The position numbers were made by a program, and so were the translations under genes. Below are positions 24,201 through 36,110 of a DNA stretch of 64,000 bases, one piece after another (the stretch's first letter is position 1; the number at the start of each line of letters is the position of its first letter). The notes beneath the pieces are model-generated. The model saw only the letters and a program-made list of their open reading frames with translations, searched no databases and had not been told where the DNA came from. The stretch is from Podocnemis expansa (lineage: Eukaryota > Chordata > Testudines > Podocnemididae), in the NCBI GenBank assembly GCA_007922195.1, contig ML681970.1:310001-374000 (forward strand), written 5' to 3'.

Positions 24201-24555
24201 AATGATCCTTCCGAAAACTTGGCCCAAGTTATGTCCAGTTGGGTACTCATAATTAGCGTCTTCTCAGAAAACTTATTTGCACTTTGGACCATGTTGTACA
24301 GGGAGTCTTTGCAAAGCCAAGGATAACCAAGCTGTTCTTGGTTCTGTTACAGTGCCTGAAACACAAGACTATCTTTTTTTTTTTCCTTTTGCAGCTGCCT
24401 GCCTCATTCATTGTCCATCTTGTGCAGTGAACAAAGTGGGACACTGTAGGTGAATCGTGGGTAAATAATGTACTTAAATATTGTATCATGCCTATGTCAA
24501 GGGGACTCAATTAGGCTGCCCAGGCAACCTAAATTCTGCAGTTTCAGCCGTTAAG
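21300..24555. other. Gene-poor stretch; GC-rich repeat-like block at 22340-22890
   Basis: No supported exon. A G-run occurs at about 22097-22110. The block at 22340-22890 is GC-rich (aaatggggcaatcacccc ... gctctcccccagggatgg) and resembles a hAT-type non-autonomous repeat, but I could not fix its ends. The open frames there follow from composition. Confidence 0.4.
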
Positions 24556-24559
24556 TTTT

Positions 24560-27055
24560 CTGGTCTGTTGGCAAAAACAACCTATCAGTGATAAGTCACC
24601 AGGACCAGATGGTGTCCACCCAAGTATTCTGAGGGAACTCAAATGTGAAATTACACAACTACTAACTGTGGAATATAACCTGTCATTTAAATCAGCGTCT
24701 GTACAAGATGACTGGATGATAGTAATGTGATGCCATTCTTTGAAAACGGCTCCAAAGGCAATCCTGGCAATTACAGGCTGGTAAGTCTAACTTCAGCACC
24801 AGCCAAATTAGTTGAAACTGTAGTAAAGAACAGAGTTATCAGACATGTAGATGAACATGATTATTTGAGGAAAAGTCAACATGATTTTTTGTAAAGGAAA
24901 TCGTGCCTCACCAACCTACTAGAATTCTTTGAGAGGGTAAACAAGCATTGGACAAGGGTGATCCAGTGGAAGTAGTTTACTTAGATTTTCAGAAATCCTT
25001 TGACAAGGTCCTTCACCACAGGCGCATAAGCAAAGTAAGTGATCCTGGGATAAGAGCAAAGGTCCTCGCCTGGATCAGTAAGGAATTAAAAGATAGGAAT
25101 AAATGGTCGGTTTTCAGGATGGAGAGAGGTAAGCAGGGATGTCCCCCAGAGCTCTGTACTGGGATCAATACTGTTTAACATTTTTCTGAATGATCTGATA
25201 AAAGAGGGGTAAATATTTAGGTAGTAAAATTTGTAGATGATACAGAACTGCTTGAAATAAGTAGGTCCAAAGCAGAATGGAAAGCATTTTGTAAAGCAGG
25301 AGTGCCAAACTCATTCAATGCAGGGGGCCACATTGGTGGCTAGGACACCTGTTGTGGGCCATGTGTCTGCACAGGCTCACCAGCCCTTTCCCCTGCCATG
25401 TTCAGAGGGGCATGAGTTTCTGTTTCCCCACCCCTACCCTGCAGGCTCTCCTACACCTTTCCTTTTCCCTACCCTCTGGGCTTCCCTTTGCCACGCTGGC
25501 TCCCTGACCCCCTTTTTCCTATTGTGCAGGTCCCAGACCCCCCCTTCCCCTGCCTGGCTGCTCCCAGACCCCCCTTCTCCTTCCCTTTCCACTTCCCCTA
25601 CTGTTCTGGCTGCAGGCAATCAGTCTCAGTCACAGGCACAGAAAGGCTGGGCTCCTGCCTCCTCCCTTCCTAGTGCACTCGCTGTCAGTCATTCAGCATG
25701 GTGACCTTTGGTTGGCCTAGTCCTGGCTGGCCTTTGATTGGCTCATTCCTATGTGGGCCCCAGGCACTTTTTCCTTTTCGTTTTTGTGATTCCTGCAATG
25801 TGCAGTCAATCAGATTAGCATGGCAACTAACTGACAGGGAACAGTTGGGGAGGCATTGTGGCAACTCTCTGGGAGCCCGCCCAACCTGCTATGTCTGAGT
25901 CTCTGATTGGTTGGCAGACCACAGCAGAGCTGAGCCAGGATTGGCCAGAGGGCTCCCTTTGTTCTCCTGTGCTCTGACTCACTCACATGATCTGAGTCAC
26001 AAGCATGCTTAACCCTGCTCTTCCTGCATCAGCCTGTCTTTGTTGTTCACTGCTGCTATAGAGTGTTCTCAGGCACAACTCTGTGGGCTGAATAAGTGCC
26101 CTTGGTGGGCCAGATCTGGCCCAGGGGCTGTATGCTTGACATCCCTGAGAACTCACAAAACTGGGCCACTGGCCAACAAAATGGCAGATGAAATTTAACG
26201 TTAATAAATGCAAAGCAATGCACATTGGAAAACATCATCTCAGCTACGCTGGAATCTAAATTAGATGTTACCACTCAAGAAAGAGATCTTGGAGGCATTA
26301 TGGACAGTTTTCTGTAAACATCCACTCAGTGTGCAGTGGCAGTGAAAAAAGCTAATGGAATCTTGGGAATCATTAGGTAGAGGACAGATAGCAAGACAGA
26401 AAATATTGTATTGCCTCTTTATAAATCCATAGTATGCCCACATCTTGAATACTGTGTGTAGATCTCATCCCATATCAAAAAAGATAAATCAGATTTGGAA
26501 AATATACAGCAAAGGCAAAAAAAAAATTAGGGGTATGGGAAAGCTTCCATATGAGGACAGATTAATAAGACTGGAAATTTTCAACTTAAAAAAGAGATGA
26601 CAAAGAGGGGAATAGAATACAGATCTACAAAATCATGACTGATGTGGAGAAAATAAATAAGGAAGCACTGTTTAATCCTTGCCACAAGTACTAGGGGGAA
26701 GCCAAATGAAATTAAGAGGCAGCGGATTTTAAATGAACAAAAGGAACTATTTTTTCACACAGCAAACAGTCAACCTGTGGAACTCCTTGCCAGAGGGTGT
26801 TGTGAAGCCAGGACTACAAAGGGTTCTAAAAAGAACTTGATAAATTCATGGAGGATGCCCCTATCAGTGACTATGAGCTGAGTAGGAAGGACTGGTTTGT
26901 CAGAAGCTGGGAATGGCTGGTGTGATGGATCATCAGATGACTCCCTGTTCTCTTCATTCCGTTGGAAACATCTAGCAGTGTCCGGTGGCAGGAGACAGGA
27001 CACTGGGCTGGATGAGCCCCTGGGCTGACCCAGTAGGGCTGTTTTTCTGTTCTTA
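24560..27055 (+). mobile_element. CR1 LINE fragment (RT to 3' end), split by a hAT-like insert
   Basis: The plus strand shows CR1 RT landmarks in broken frames: the 'SPGPDGVHP' block (24597-24625), VEVVYLDFQKSFDKVLHHR (from about 24966) and the region around 25130-25180 equivalent to 'GVPQGS'. After the insert at 25297-26147 it resumes with the ...LINKWQMKFNVNKCK-like segment (26165-26225) and runs to a typical 3' end near 27052 (gctgacccagtagggctg). 5'-truncated and inactive. Confidence 0.7.
25297..26147. mobile_element. hAT-like non-autonomous insert within CR1
   Basis: The left end is CAGGAGTGCCAAACTCATTC and the right end, inverted, CAGGGATGTCAAGCATAC. The break in CR1 continuity falls exactly at these ends. 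I could not read a convincing 8-bp duplication. The interior has a C-rich block (25390-25620), like the hAT element at 9637, and no transposase. Confidence 0.6.
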
Positions 27056-27063
27056 ACCAGCTA

Positions 27064-27165
27064 CTCCCTACTCCAAGCATGTGACGAAGTGGGCTTTTCT
27101 CCCACGAAAGCTCATGCGAAAAATAAATCTGTTAAAGTGCCACACGACTCTTTGGGGTTTTTTAC
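27064..27165 (+). mobile_element. Penelope-like 3' end abutting the ZNF592 CpG island
   Basis: Contains acgaagtgggcttttctccc, cacgaaagctcatgcg and aaataaatctgttaaagtgc, the 3' terminal segment of the Penelope-like family. It follows the CR1 3' end within 15 bp and stops about 60 bp before the GC-rich promoter region begins. Confidence 0.65.
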
Positions 27166-27539
27166 ATCCTTGCTTGTTGCTTTTTATTAGCTGTTAAAAG
27201 CCCATGAGCCGCAGAATTCCGTAGCTGCTGGGGCCCCCCTGCCTGGCACAGCACCGCAGCAAATCAGCGCGCCGACGGGCACACTAGGCGGCACTACCAC
27301 CCAGCCCGCGCAGGCCCCGCGCCGCCCAGCCCCAGCGCGCGGCCTCAGGGTCCAATCAGAACGCAGCCAGCCGCGCGCTCGCGCTACCCCGCCGAGCCGC
27401 TGGGGAGCGCAAGCGCGCGGCCGGCGGCCGCCACTAGACTTGAAAGAGCGGCGCGCGCGCGCGCCCACCGGGCGGGGCCGAGGGGGCGGGGCCGGGGCTC
27501 GGGGGCGTGGCCGAGAGGGCGGGCCGCTCGCCCCAGACC

Positions 27540-27622
27540 CCGCCCCGCCGCCGCCATGTTGCGGCCGTTGCTGCCCGGCGCTGGGTGAGGCCTGTGCGGG
27601 CCCGGAGGAGCCGCCTGCGCTG
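27540..27622 (+). other. ZNF592: Probable non-coding first exon of ZNF592
   Basis: The exon ends at a consensus donor (GCTG/GTAAGT, intron from 27623). The 5' limit is a guess, because the start site cannot be read. A short upstream open frame, ATG at 27556 to TGA at 27586-27588 (10 codons), lies in a good initiation context (gccgccATG). The same bases, GCCGCCATGTTG, match the YY1 element that often sits just downstream of TATA-less start sites. The ZNF592 coding sequence starts in the next exon, so this exon would be 5' UTR. Confidence 0.55.
27551..27562. promoter_or_regulatory. YY1-type element overlapping a 10-codon upstream ORF
   Basis: GCCGCCATGTTG fits the extended YY1 consensus (GCCGCCATNTTG). 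In many housekeeping promoters this element lies within the first tens of bases of the transcript, which would put the start site slightly upstream of 27551. The ATG inside it opens a 10-codon frame. Confidence 0.5.
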
Positions 27623-28211
27623 GTAAGTGCGGCTGGGGCGGGCCGGCCTCCGTCCCCCGCGGGCGGAGCGAGCCGCGCACGGACGGGCCGTTCCCCCTCA
27701 CGGACGGACGGACGGACGGACACCACCCCCGCACGCGCCGGACGGGCTCCTGCTCGCTCCCCTCCTCCAGGACGCGGGGCAGGCGGGCGCCCCCCGCCGA
27801 CCCCGGGGGTGAGCAGACGGACCGGCGGCCTCCTCGGCCAGCGCCCTGGCGGGCGGGCACAGCCAGACAGACAGACAAAACACTTCCAGGCGCCCCCTGG
27901 CCAGACAGATTGGCTGCCTTGCCTTGCCCGCGCCATGGGGCTGGCGGACGGACAGACAGACGGCACGTCCCGCCCCGTGGGAGCCGCCTGGCCCCGCAGG
28001 GGCGGGCGGGGCAGCTGGTTCCTCCCAGCTCTCTCCTCCTCACCTGCCCCGGGAGGAAGGCCAGGGGCGGGCGCGTGTGCGGCCCATCTGCTCCCGGGCT
28101 TGCCTTTGGCCTAGCAGTAATGCTGGCGGGAGAGAGGCTCTTGGGCGTCATGCTCTCGCTCAAAGAGGGAGAGTGGGAGCTTCCTGCTTCCGAAGGGAAA
28201 ACAGAGGCACG

Positions 28212-28365
28212 GAGTCCAAAGGGGCAGCCGTGTGAGTCGAGTAAAGCAAAAAAAAAAAAAAAAAAAAAAGTAAGGAGTCTTGTGGCCCTGAAAGACTAAT
28301 AGATTGATTTATCGCATGAGCTTTCGTGGGGGAAAATCCCACTTCGTCAGATACTTTGAAGAGCA
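28212..28365 (-). mobile_element. Penelope-like element end with oligo-A
   Basis: Outer motif ccaaaggggcagccgtgtga, then an A run of about 20 (28248-28269), then gactaatagattgatttatc and agctttcgtgggggaaaatc. A single terminal segment in intron 1. Confidence 0.65.
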
Positions 28366-28455
28366 CAGAGTGGATCAGTGACTTCCCCAAAGGCAGCTGG
28401 CAAGTCACTGGCAGGGGAAGGGATGGAGCCCAGGAGTTACCACTTCCAGACCAGA
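28366..28455 (+). repeat. MIR/CORE-SINE-like fragment
   Basis: cagtgacttccccaaaggca and aagtcactggcaggggaagg, with catggagcccaggagtt-like sequence, resemble the 3' half of a MIR-type SINE. Similarity is judged by eye only. Confidence 0.35.
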
Positions 28456-28704
28456 GCTCGCTTGCCTCAAGCAGAGGGTCTCAAACTTTTTAATGTTGTT
28501 GGGTCCTTTTTCAAATGTGGTGTTAACCATGGGCCTCCACTGTAGAAACTGACTGGTAAAGATACAGATGTGCCTCATTAATGGGAAAAAAGTATAATGG
28601 GTATCAGTGAGATGAGCATACCTGCTTGTTACCCCAGAGCCTGTGGTGGTGATGTGGTGGCAAGCATTTTGCAGATCTTTTATGCCATCTCTGCCAAGTT
28701 CCAA

Positions 28705-28905
28705 AGGGGGCAACTGTATCAGTCTAGCAAAGCAGAAAAAAACAAAACACAACCAACCAAGGAGTCTTGTGGCACTGAAAGACTAACAGATTTATTTATT
28801 GCATGAGCTTTCGTGGGAGAAAATTCCACTTTGTCAGGCACTTTGAAAGCTCATGCGATAAATAAATCTGTTAGTCTTTTAAGTTTCACGAGACCCCTTG
28901 CTCTT
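28705..28905. repeat. Penelope-like ends, inverted pair
   Basis: The left arm has gactaacagatttatttatt, gcatgagctttcgtgggaga; the right arm has agctcatgcgataaataaat, ctgttagtcttttaag. The arms lie tail to tail around a short centre (cactttgtcaggcactttg), leaving only the two ends of an element. Confidence 0.65.
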
Positions 28906-28922
28906 TTATGCCATCTCTAAAG

Positions 28923-29086
28923 CAGTGGTTCTCAACCTTTTGTGGTTCAGGACATGCTTGGTGGCATGCACGACTCTGCAGGATACACTGGCCCAGCCCC
29001 AGGCCAAATCCAGCACCCTCATCTCTCCATGACACACTTTCCGCTGTGTGGTGACAGTGTTTCAAAACAGTGGTTGAGAATTGCTG
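28923..29086. mobile_element. Short hAT element, CAGTGGTTCTCAA family
   Basis: Ends CAGTGGTTCTCAACC and GGTTGAGAATTGCTG. Flanks are ctctaaag (28915-28922) and ctttaact (29087-29094), a degraded 8-bp duplication (5 of 8) with TA at the centre in both. 164 bp, non-coding. Confidence 0.65.
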
Positions 29087-29094
29087 CTTTAACT

Positions 29095-32000
29095 AACCAC
29101 TGGCGCTCTAGGCCTGAGTTGGAGAGCTGCTGGCCTAGAGCACAACTCTCTACCAAGCAAGTCTTGTTTTGTATGACAAATCACCAGGCCACATTCACAC
29201 CAAGCCATGTAAATTAAGTTGTCCGAGGAGGTTGTCCTGGGATCTACCTGCTCTGTTCTTCTACTCTGTTTTTTGTAGTTTAATATGCGTTGAAACATTA
29301 ATGCCTGAATCTGTTCTTAAAGACCATGGATGCCTCCAATTTGACTCTGTACCATGTGGCTGACTTTTTTTCCCTATTAATATCCCCAAAACTACGCCTT
29401 CCAGATGCTCTCTGGAAAAATGTCATCTTTGACAAACTCAGCTTTATCTTCTGCTACTAGTTGTGGGACACTGTTTCCAAAGTCGTGATCCTGATCTCCA
29501 AGTTTTCTGAAACTATTCAGGTGGCAAAGAGCATTTGCCTTCCTGCACTGCTCTGTCCAAAAATATCTTGGTTTTGGGTTGAGAACTTCTGTACAGAGCT
29601 GCTATTGGTTGGTATTTTTCTGCTGTACTTAATTTGTATATTTTAAAAAATCTGGCCCTCAGTCCTCTTCCCTTGTTGAAAATAAGTGTTAATCTTTGCA
29701 TTGCTTATTAGTGAGCTTAATCAGTGTTGCTTCTGGGATACTTGGAGCCAAATACAGTGCTCTGAAGCATTCCAGGTCTCAATACAAATGGGGGATCACA
29801 ATCTGCAAATTTAGCCAGTGCTGGGAAAATCAGATGTAGCCAGAAAGGATGTTGCACTGTGTACCGTGCTGTCCGTGAAATCTGTTGTTTAAAGCATTCC
29901 ATACATAAATCTTGGTGCACTGAAATCTTTTAATCATAGAAAGTATTATGTGCCAAAGATGATGTGGTGAATTACTTTCTGTTCATAAAGACATGAGTAG
30001 TATGCTGTATGGAAGGAACAGTCTTAGTTGTGTAATTACATCTCTGCCAGGAACAGGAGGATGTCTAGTTTTCTCTTCCAGCTGGCACAGGCTTTCTCTT
30101 CCAAAAGAAAGGGATAGGTCCCAGGTCCACGCTTCTTGCCAGCAGCAGTATTCTTCGTGATCCATAGTCATTTGGTCATAATGGTTTTAAGCACCATATA
30201 GATCCTTATCTGAGGTTCCAACAGCTTTCTAAATACAGAGTAGCACTGGTTTAAATAAAGTTGTGGTGTTACTGATACCAACACTTGTGTAGATGCTCTT
30301 ATTTTGGTTTAGGGTAGGTTAATTAGAATAGGTTTAATTTAAACCAAAGTTACCCACTATTAAATATGTATCTACAAAGCCTTTTAACTAAATTTTTAAA
30401 TGTTTAATTAAACTAGTGCTCTGCTTGTAGAGAACCTGAAGTTCTGTCACTTTGCCTGAGGCTCAGCCAGTTAGGTAGTGTGGACTGAGGACTGTAAACA
30501 AATATCCGGGCACTAATGTGACATTTGCCACCTGCACCTCTGCCCACTCTGTGTCTGTCTTGTCTGTTTAGTTTGTAAGCTTTTCAGGGCAAGGACTGTC
30601 TGCTTCTCAGTGCTTGTACAGCGCCTAGCACAATGAGGACCAATTCTGGGTTGATCCTGAGGCCCTATGAGATCTAACATGATTAATGAGGAACTTAGTT
30701 TTGTCTTAGGACATAGGCAGTAGAGTGGGGCAAAGGCAGACCAAAGACTATTCAGTACATTCCATTGTTTTATGACAAAGGGCAAGGTTTAATTGTCTGT
30801 TCACATAGAATTTGTTCCTTGTGACAGCATTCTGAAAGTGAACATGTTTTAAATGTGTTTCAACTATTAAAATGTTAAATGGTGACTTCCGTGAGATGGT
30901 GCTTGTCATTGGCAGTAAAAAGTAGAAACAACCTCTGTTGAATTTAGCCCTTTCGCCCACTTCACCCCCTGGGCAAAAGAACCATCTGTACAAATGTTGT
31001 GCATACAGTATGTACCAATTCTGGATTCATAAATTTGCCACTTTTAAATGAGATGTAGCTGAAAAAACATGTTGTCTTAAAAATTTTACAAAGGTCTTAC
31101 TGTAAGTTGTAATAACTTACATTTTTTCATGACTGTATGGGTGGTGGGATATTTAATCCTTCCAGCAGTAATCACAAATGCTGCAGCCTTTTTATCTCTT
31201 GTGTGTTAGAGAAGTATAATGAAAACTCGGTTATAACCTGAACTGTGACGCTTCAGTCAATGCCTGTGTAATTGTTACCTCCATTTGTGGATTGTTATAA
31301 CCAAAGGAATGGTTAGAAACTTTTGTTTTACGGTATTATCCTTCATTATGTACTTAGGCAAAACTCCCCAACAATGTTGTTAGCTAATTAATCACTGTGG
31401 GATGGGCCCCTCTTTTTGAAATAATCCCCCCCCCAGTGCTCAAGGTGCTGTACAACACACTAAAATATTTAGTACAGACTTTTATTATTTAGGTTGCTCT
31501 GGCAGAAACCAGACCTCTCATTTTTCAGTGCCGCTTCTCCTGGGTTGGCCAACTGCTTCTGGCATTTTTCCAGATGATTGGCAGGACTAAATACTTCAGG
31601 TCTGGCTACAATCTAACCTTTTCAGAAAGGAACAGCTTGTGTCATTTGCAGATCATTCTAAGTTTCTCTTTTGAGTTTCTCCAGTGGTATCCATTCTGTG
31701 ATCCATGAGGCTTTATGTTGTGGCCCTTGAGGTGACTTTTTGATCAATTAAAGACATGCTTCCAGAACCATGCTCTGTGATTGTTTTTATTTTTAGACAG
31801 TATTTATTTGGATCAGCCCTGTACCTGTGGAAGGAGCTTCCCAACTTTCCTTGCAGCTGTCACCTGAGCAGCTGCAGCTACTCCCTGACTCCTTGTTGGG
31901 TTGCAGGAGAGGGAGAATTGTAACTTCACTACCTGCTTCCATCTCAGTCTGTGGTGGCCCTAGGGAGAGCAGGGTTAGAGTTTGACTGACTCTCCCTGAA

Positions 32001-32618
32001 AGTAGAGGGCCTCTCAGTAAGAAAGCGTTCCCTTTACTGCAAAGCCACCCAGGGTAATATAGGAGTAGGGGGGAGAAGAGAAACTGAGAACAAATACCCC
32101 CAGCTCCCTGATTTCTCTGCCCTAACCCATGCTGAGGCAGACTCTCAGCTGTTCTAACCTACACCAGATGGCAGCAGTCCTAAGGTACCAGGCACCAAGT
32201 GGGGTAGTCTGAGTGCAGCACATTGCAGCTGTTCATTTCCCAGCCTGACACACTTTTGCTGTGGAAGTGTAGGTGACAGCTGAATGTTCTCAGCAATCTA
32301 TAGGAAGCAGAACAGTGGAGGATCTGCCTCAGAGCCTAGATTGTGGCCCTTTGACCTTGTAAAGTAACATATTAGGCCCTGGAGCCAGAAAGGCTGAATG
32401 CCACTGAGTTAATCCAGCTACAAATGATCAATAAAATCCCACCATGTTTAAAGTGGAAGTTTGAGTGAAGGCATGTTGAAAGTTCCTGTTTTAGCTTTCG
32501 CATAGTGGACAGAGTCCTAATTTCCCCCTTTATTAGTTACAGAGTAAATCCAAGTACGAGTTTAATAGACTTTTTCCAGAAACAATTTTTGATAGTGTGT
32601 TTTTGCTTTTAATTGTAG
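29095..32618. other. ZNF592 intron 1, distal part
   Basis: No exon or transposon protein seen. A fragment at about 30575-30675 (cttgtacagcgcctagcaca, atgaggaccaattctgggtt) resembles a widespread old amniote repeat. The intron ends with a T-rich tract and TTTTAATTGTAG at 32607-32618. Confidence 0.6.
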
Positions 32619-32626
32619 CTTTCATC

Positions 32627-34960
32627 ATGGGGGACATGAAAACCCCAGATTTCGATGACCTTTTGGCAGCTTTTGACATCCCAGACCCAACTAGCCTTGA
32701 TGCGAAGGAGGCCATACAGTCAACTGGTGAGGAGAATGAAAATCACTTAAAACCACCAGGAATTTGTATAGATGAAAATGTGTCCTTGTCCCACTCAGTG
32801 CCAGCTCCTGATGCCCCTGTTGTGAGTGTTATTGTGAAGAACACAAGTCGTCAGGAGTCCTTTGAAGCAGAAAAAGAGGGGAATCATATTGGAGCCGGTC
32901 TGTTACACAATGGTTTCCGTGGGTCTGATCTGCCCTCAGAGGCCCACAACTTAGTGCACGGTTATGGGAAATTTGATTCTGCTTTTATTAATGGTGATAG
33001 TTCAAAAAACTATCCTGAAAAGCTGGACCAATCGAAGTCAGAACCTTTACCTACATTCAGTCAATTCAGCCCTATCTCCAGCCCTGAACCAGAGGATGCT
33101 TTCGAAGAGAACAGTATTAGTGATAAACCAAAACATGCCCAGGCTTCGTATTTCCCGCCAGCTCCAATGTATGTTCCAACTTCAGCTTCAGTTCTAGATT
33201 CACTTAGAAAGTTACCAGAGCCAGAATTGAGCATGTTTGATCAATATTGTAAAAAAGAACAAAAGACAGAAGTTCATAGCCAGCAAGAAAGTCGGTTGGA
33301 AACGAACAGAAGGGAACAAGACAGAGTAGCAGAGAAGTTTGTAGAGTCCAGCAAAGATCTAGTGGATACCAACAGCTTCCTTGGAGAAGGATTGACGTTT
33401 GGAAGCTTCCACAACAATAACTTGAGGGAGAGCAGAGGGTCTGTGCCTGAGGTGAACTTGTCTTCCTCAGTTCCACCTCGCCAACGACTCAAGCCAGCTC
33501 ACTCAAAATTGTCATCTTGTGTTGCTGCATTGGTAGCTCTTCAGGCCAAAAAAGTTGCATGTATTTCTAAAGAAGATCAAACAAGTCTTACAAAAGAACC
33601 TTCAGGTCATTTTAAAGATGGCATGAAAGGCAGCCCCAAAATGCCTAAGTCACCAAAGAGCCCAAGAAGCCCCCTGGAGGTGGTGAAAAAGGCCAGCAAG
33701 CAGCCTGAGTCTCCTCGGAGCGTGTGCAGTGATAGTAGTGGAAAAGCCTCTCCCTCCATGGCAGCTGGCTCTCCACCAGCTATTCCCAAAGTCAGAATAA
33801 AAACTATTAAGATGTCTTCTGGGGAAATTAAAAGAACTGTCACTAGAATCCTGCCAGAAGCTGAAGAGTTGGGCAAATCCCCTGTGGAGTCACCTGCAGA
33901 AAACTCAGCTGTGGAAGAGCTTAATAAGTCCTTCCCTTCTCCTGAGACTAGTGCAGTCACGGAAAATGAGGCAAGCAAGGGTTCCACCAAAAATGCATCT
34001 GCCACAGCTATTCAAGTGTCAAACGTACAAAGCCTCTGTACAGATGATATAAAAACAGATACTACTGAAAACAGCACCCCCAGTGTGTCTTCATCTCCAG
34101 TGCCAAACTGCAGCAGTGATGCCGTAAAAACAGGTAATGTGGGTCAGCAGCCCAGCAAGAGGCAGCAGCAGGGTTCTGCAACGCAGCCATGTAACCCTGC
34201 AACTTCCAGCCTTCTTCCCAAGGCCGTACATCTAGCAAATCTCAATTTAGTTCCACACAGTGTTGCTGCTTCTGTCACAGCAAAGTCATCTGTGCAAAGA
34301 CGAAGTCAGCCTCAGCTAACTCAGATGTCAGTGCCACTGGTGCATCAAGTAAAGAAAGCTGCTCCTGTAATTGTGGAGGCCTTTAATAAAGTGCTGCAGA
34401 GTACCAATCCTGTGCCAGTATATTCTCCAAACCTCAGCCCGCCACCTGAGAGCAGTATTCATTTACCTCCATCTGGGTATTGTTGCCTGGAATGTGGAGA
34501 TTCATTTGCCTTAGAAAAAAGCCTAACTCAACACTATAGTAGGCGAAGTGTCCACATTGAAGTCATTTGTACACAGTGTTCAGCAGGGCTGCTGTTCTTT
34601 AACAAATGTAGTTTGTTTAAACATGCAAGAGATCACAAGAACAAAGGGTTGATTATGCAATGTTCACAGCTTTTAATGAAACCAATTTCTTTAGAAGAAA
34701 TGTTTTCACCTTTTCCTGCAAGCTCTTCATTGTCTTTGGTCCCTCAGACTTCGCATTTCCAATCTCCACATAAACCCAGTGCTGCCTCAGGAAGCGGGAC
34801 AGGAAACTCTGCCAACATTCACCCAGCCATGCCTCTGTATGCGGACCCATTGAGACTAATCCGTCATGGGCTGATGTGTCTTGAATGTGACAAGCAGGCA
34901 CCGGATTATATTACTCTAGCAGGACACTTCCAGAGAATCTCCGAAGATAATGAGGGACTG
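32627..34960 (+). CDS. ZNF592: ZNF592 zinc finger protein, N-terminal coding exon (partial)
   Basis: This exon (acceptor AG at 32617-32618) holds the start codon and 778 codons. It ends in phase 0 at the donor CTG/GTAAGT (intron from 34961). The N-terminus [20 protein letters not shown] is the conserved opening of the ZNF592/ZNF532/ZNF687 family. Blocks such as [40 protein letters not shown] and [19 protein letters not shown] agree with ZNF592 as I recall it. Residues 1-600 are mostly disordered and Ser/Pro-rich ([19 protein letters not shown]). Zinc fingers begin near residue 618 ([10 protein letters not shown]...H) and 648 (CTQC...H...H). A third near 751 (CLECDKQ...H) lacks a clear second His before the splice site. 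Known relatives are nuclear proteins that associate with ZMYND8 in a transcription-regulating complex; a role here is inferred. Remaining fingers lie in exons right of the window. Confidence 0.93.
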
Positions 34961-35360
34961 GTAAGTAGTTCTTTAAAATCTTAACTCTGTTAAACCCAAT
35001 AGAAATGGAACTGCCATTTGAAAAATTAAAAATAGACATCATAGTTGAAAGTGAATTATTTAAACTCGCAATTCTTTATTGGGGGCTATATGTTCATGTA
35101 TCGTGTGTCACATATTTAGTAATGATGATGGAAAGTAAACTAGAAGGGAGCTGCCAGTGAAGTTCTGAGCCATTTGTGCAATGGTACTGCGTCATATTCT
35201 GTGGAGGTGCTGATCTTTGTATAACTTGGGGTGATTGCACATACATTTTGCCTTCAGTTCTGAGCACATGGGTACAAGGAATATTGATTAGTTGCTCGCT
35301 TTCTATGCTTTGTAGGATGAAACCATAAACTACAGGATGGATTATACAGAGTAATTGGAA

Positions 35361-36110
35361 TTGTAGACTTATAGGGTTGGAAGGGACCTCAGGAGGTCAT
35401 TTAGTCCTGTCCCCGGACTACGGCAGGACCAAGTGAACTTAGATGACCTCTTATGCATTAGATCAACCTGTTAATAGAAACGTCCAGTGACCAGGATTCC
35501 ACAGCCTCCCTTGGTAACCTGTTCCAAGTGCTTAACTATCCTTAGAGTTAGAAATTTTTTCCTCACACCTCAACTAAATCTCTGTTGCTGTGAATTAAGC
35601 TATTGCTTCTTGTCCTACCTTCTGTGGACATGGAGAATAATAATCACCCTCCCCTTTATAAGAGCGACTAACACATTTGAAGACTCTTATCAGGTCCACC
35701 ACTATTTTTCTGTTTTCAAGACTAAGCATGTCCACTTTTTTGTATTTGCTCTCTGGACTCTTAATGCAGAACTGGATACTGTAATCCGGCTGGGGCCTGA
35801 CCCGTGCTGAGTAGAGAGGAACAATTAACTTCTGGTTCTGAAGCACAATGACCCTGTTAACACATCACGGTATAATATTGCCCTTTTACTCAACTGGATC
35901 ACATTGTTGACTCATTGAATTTGTGGCCCACTATAGCATCCCAGAGCTTTTTTAGTAGTACTATCTTGTACGCAGTTATCACCCATTTTGTAGTTGTGCA
36001 TTTGATTTGTCTTTCCTAAGTGAAGTACTTTGCACTTGTCTTCATTAAATTTCATCTTCTTGATTTCAGACCTATTCTCCAGTTTGTGAAGATTATTTTG
36101 CATTCTAATA
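35361..36110 (-). mobile_element. CR1 LINE 3' fragment
   Basis: Begins with the CR1 3' terminus (tatagggttggaagggacct). On the minus strand it reads RT C-terminal blocks in broken frames, including KMKFNEDKCKVLHLGKTNQM (ORF from 36103), the equivalent of the '[11 protein letters not shown]' block in the larger CR1. 5'-truncated. Confidence 0.7.

Larger units (their letters stand above)
27225..28115. promoter_or_regulatory. ZNF592: CpG-island promoter of ZNF592
   Basis: About 0.9 kb of very G+C-rich, CpG-dense DNA stands out from the A/T-rich surroundings. It contains several GGGCGGGGC-type boxes (27470-27500 region) that fit Sp/KLF binding, and CCAAT-type sequence (tccaatcaga, 27351-27360). 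There is no TATA box at the expected place. It lies 5 kb upstream of the ZNF592 start-codon exon and contains a consensus splice donor. The long open frames on both strands (for example 27187-27966 and 27440-28114) are typical CpG-island artefacts. GACG and GACA tetranucleotide runs occur at 27700-27720 and 27867-27880. Confidence 0.8.

Noticed and set aside
27187..28163. Several long open frames (up to 259 codons) on both strands around 27.2-28.2 kb
   Set aside because: They lie in a CpG island and are rich in Pro, Arg, Gly and Ala on both strands at once; low stop-codon frequency from G+C content explains them.
32533..32715. Minus-strand frame overlapping the ZNF592 start codon
   Set aside because: Shadow of the conserved N-terminal coding sequence.
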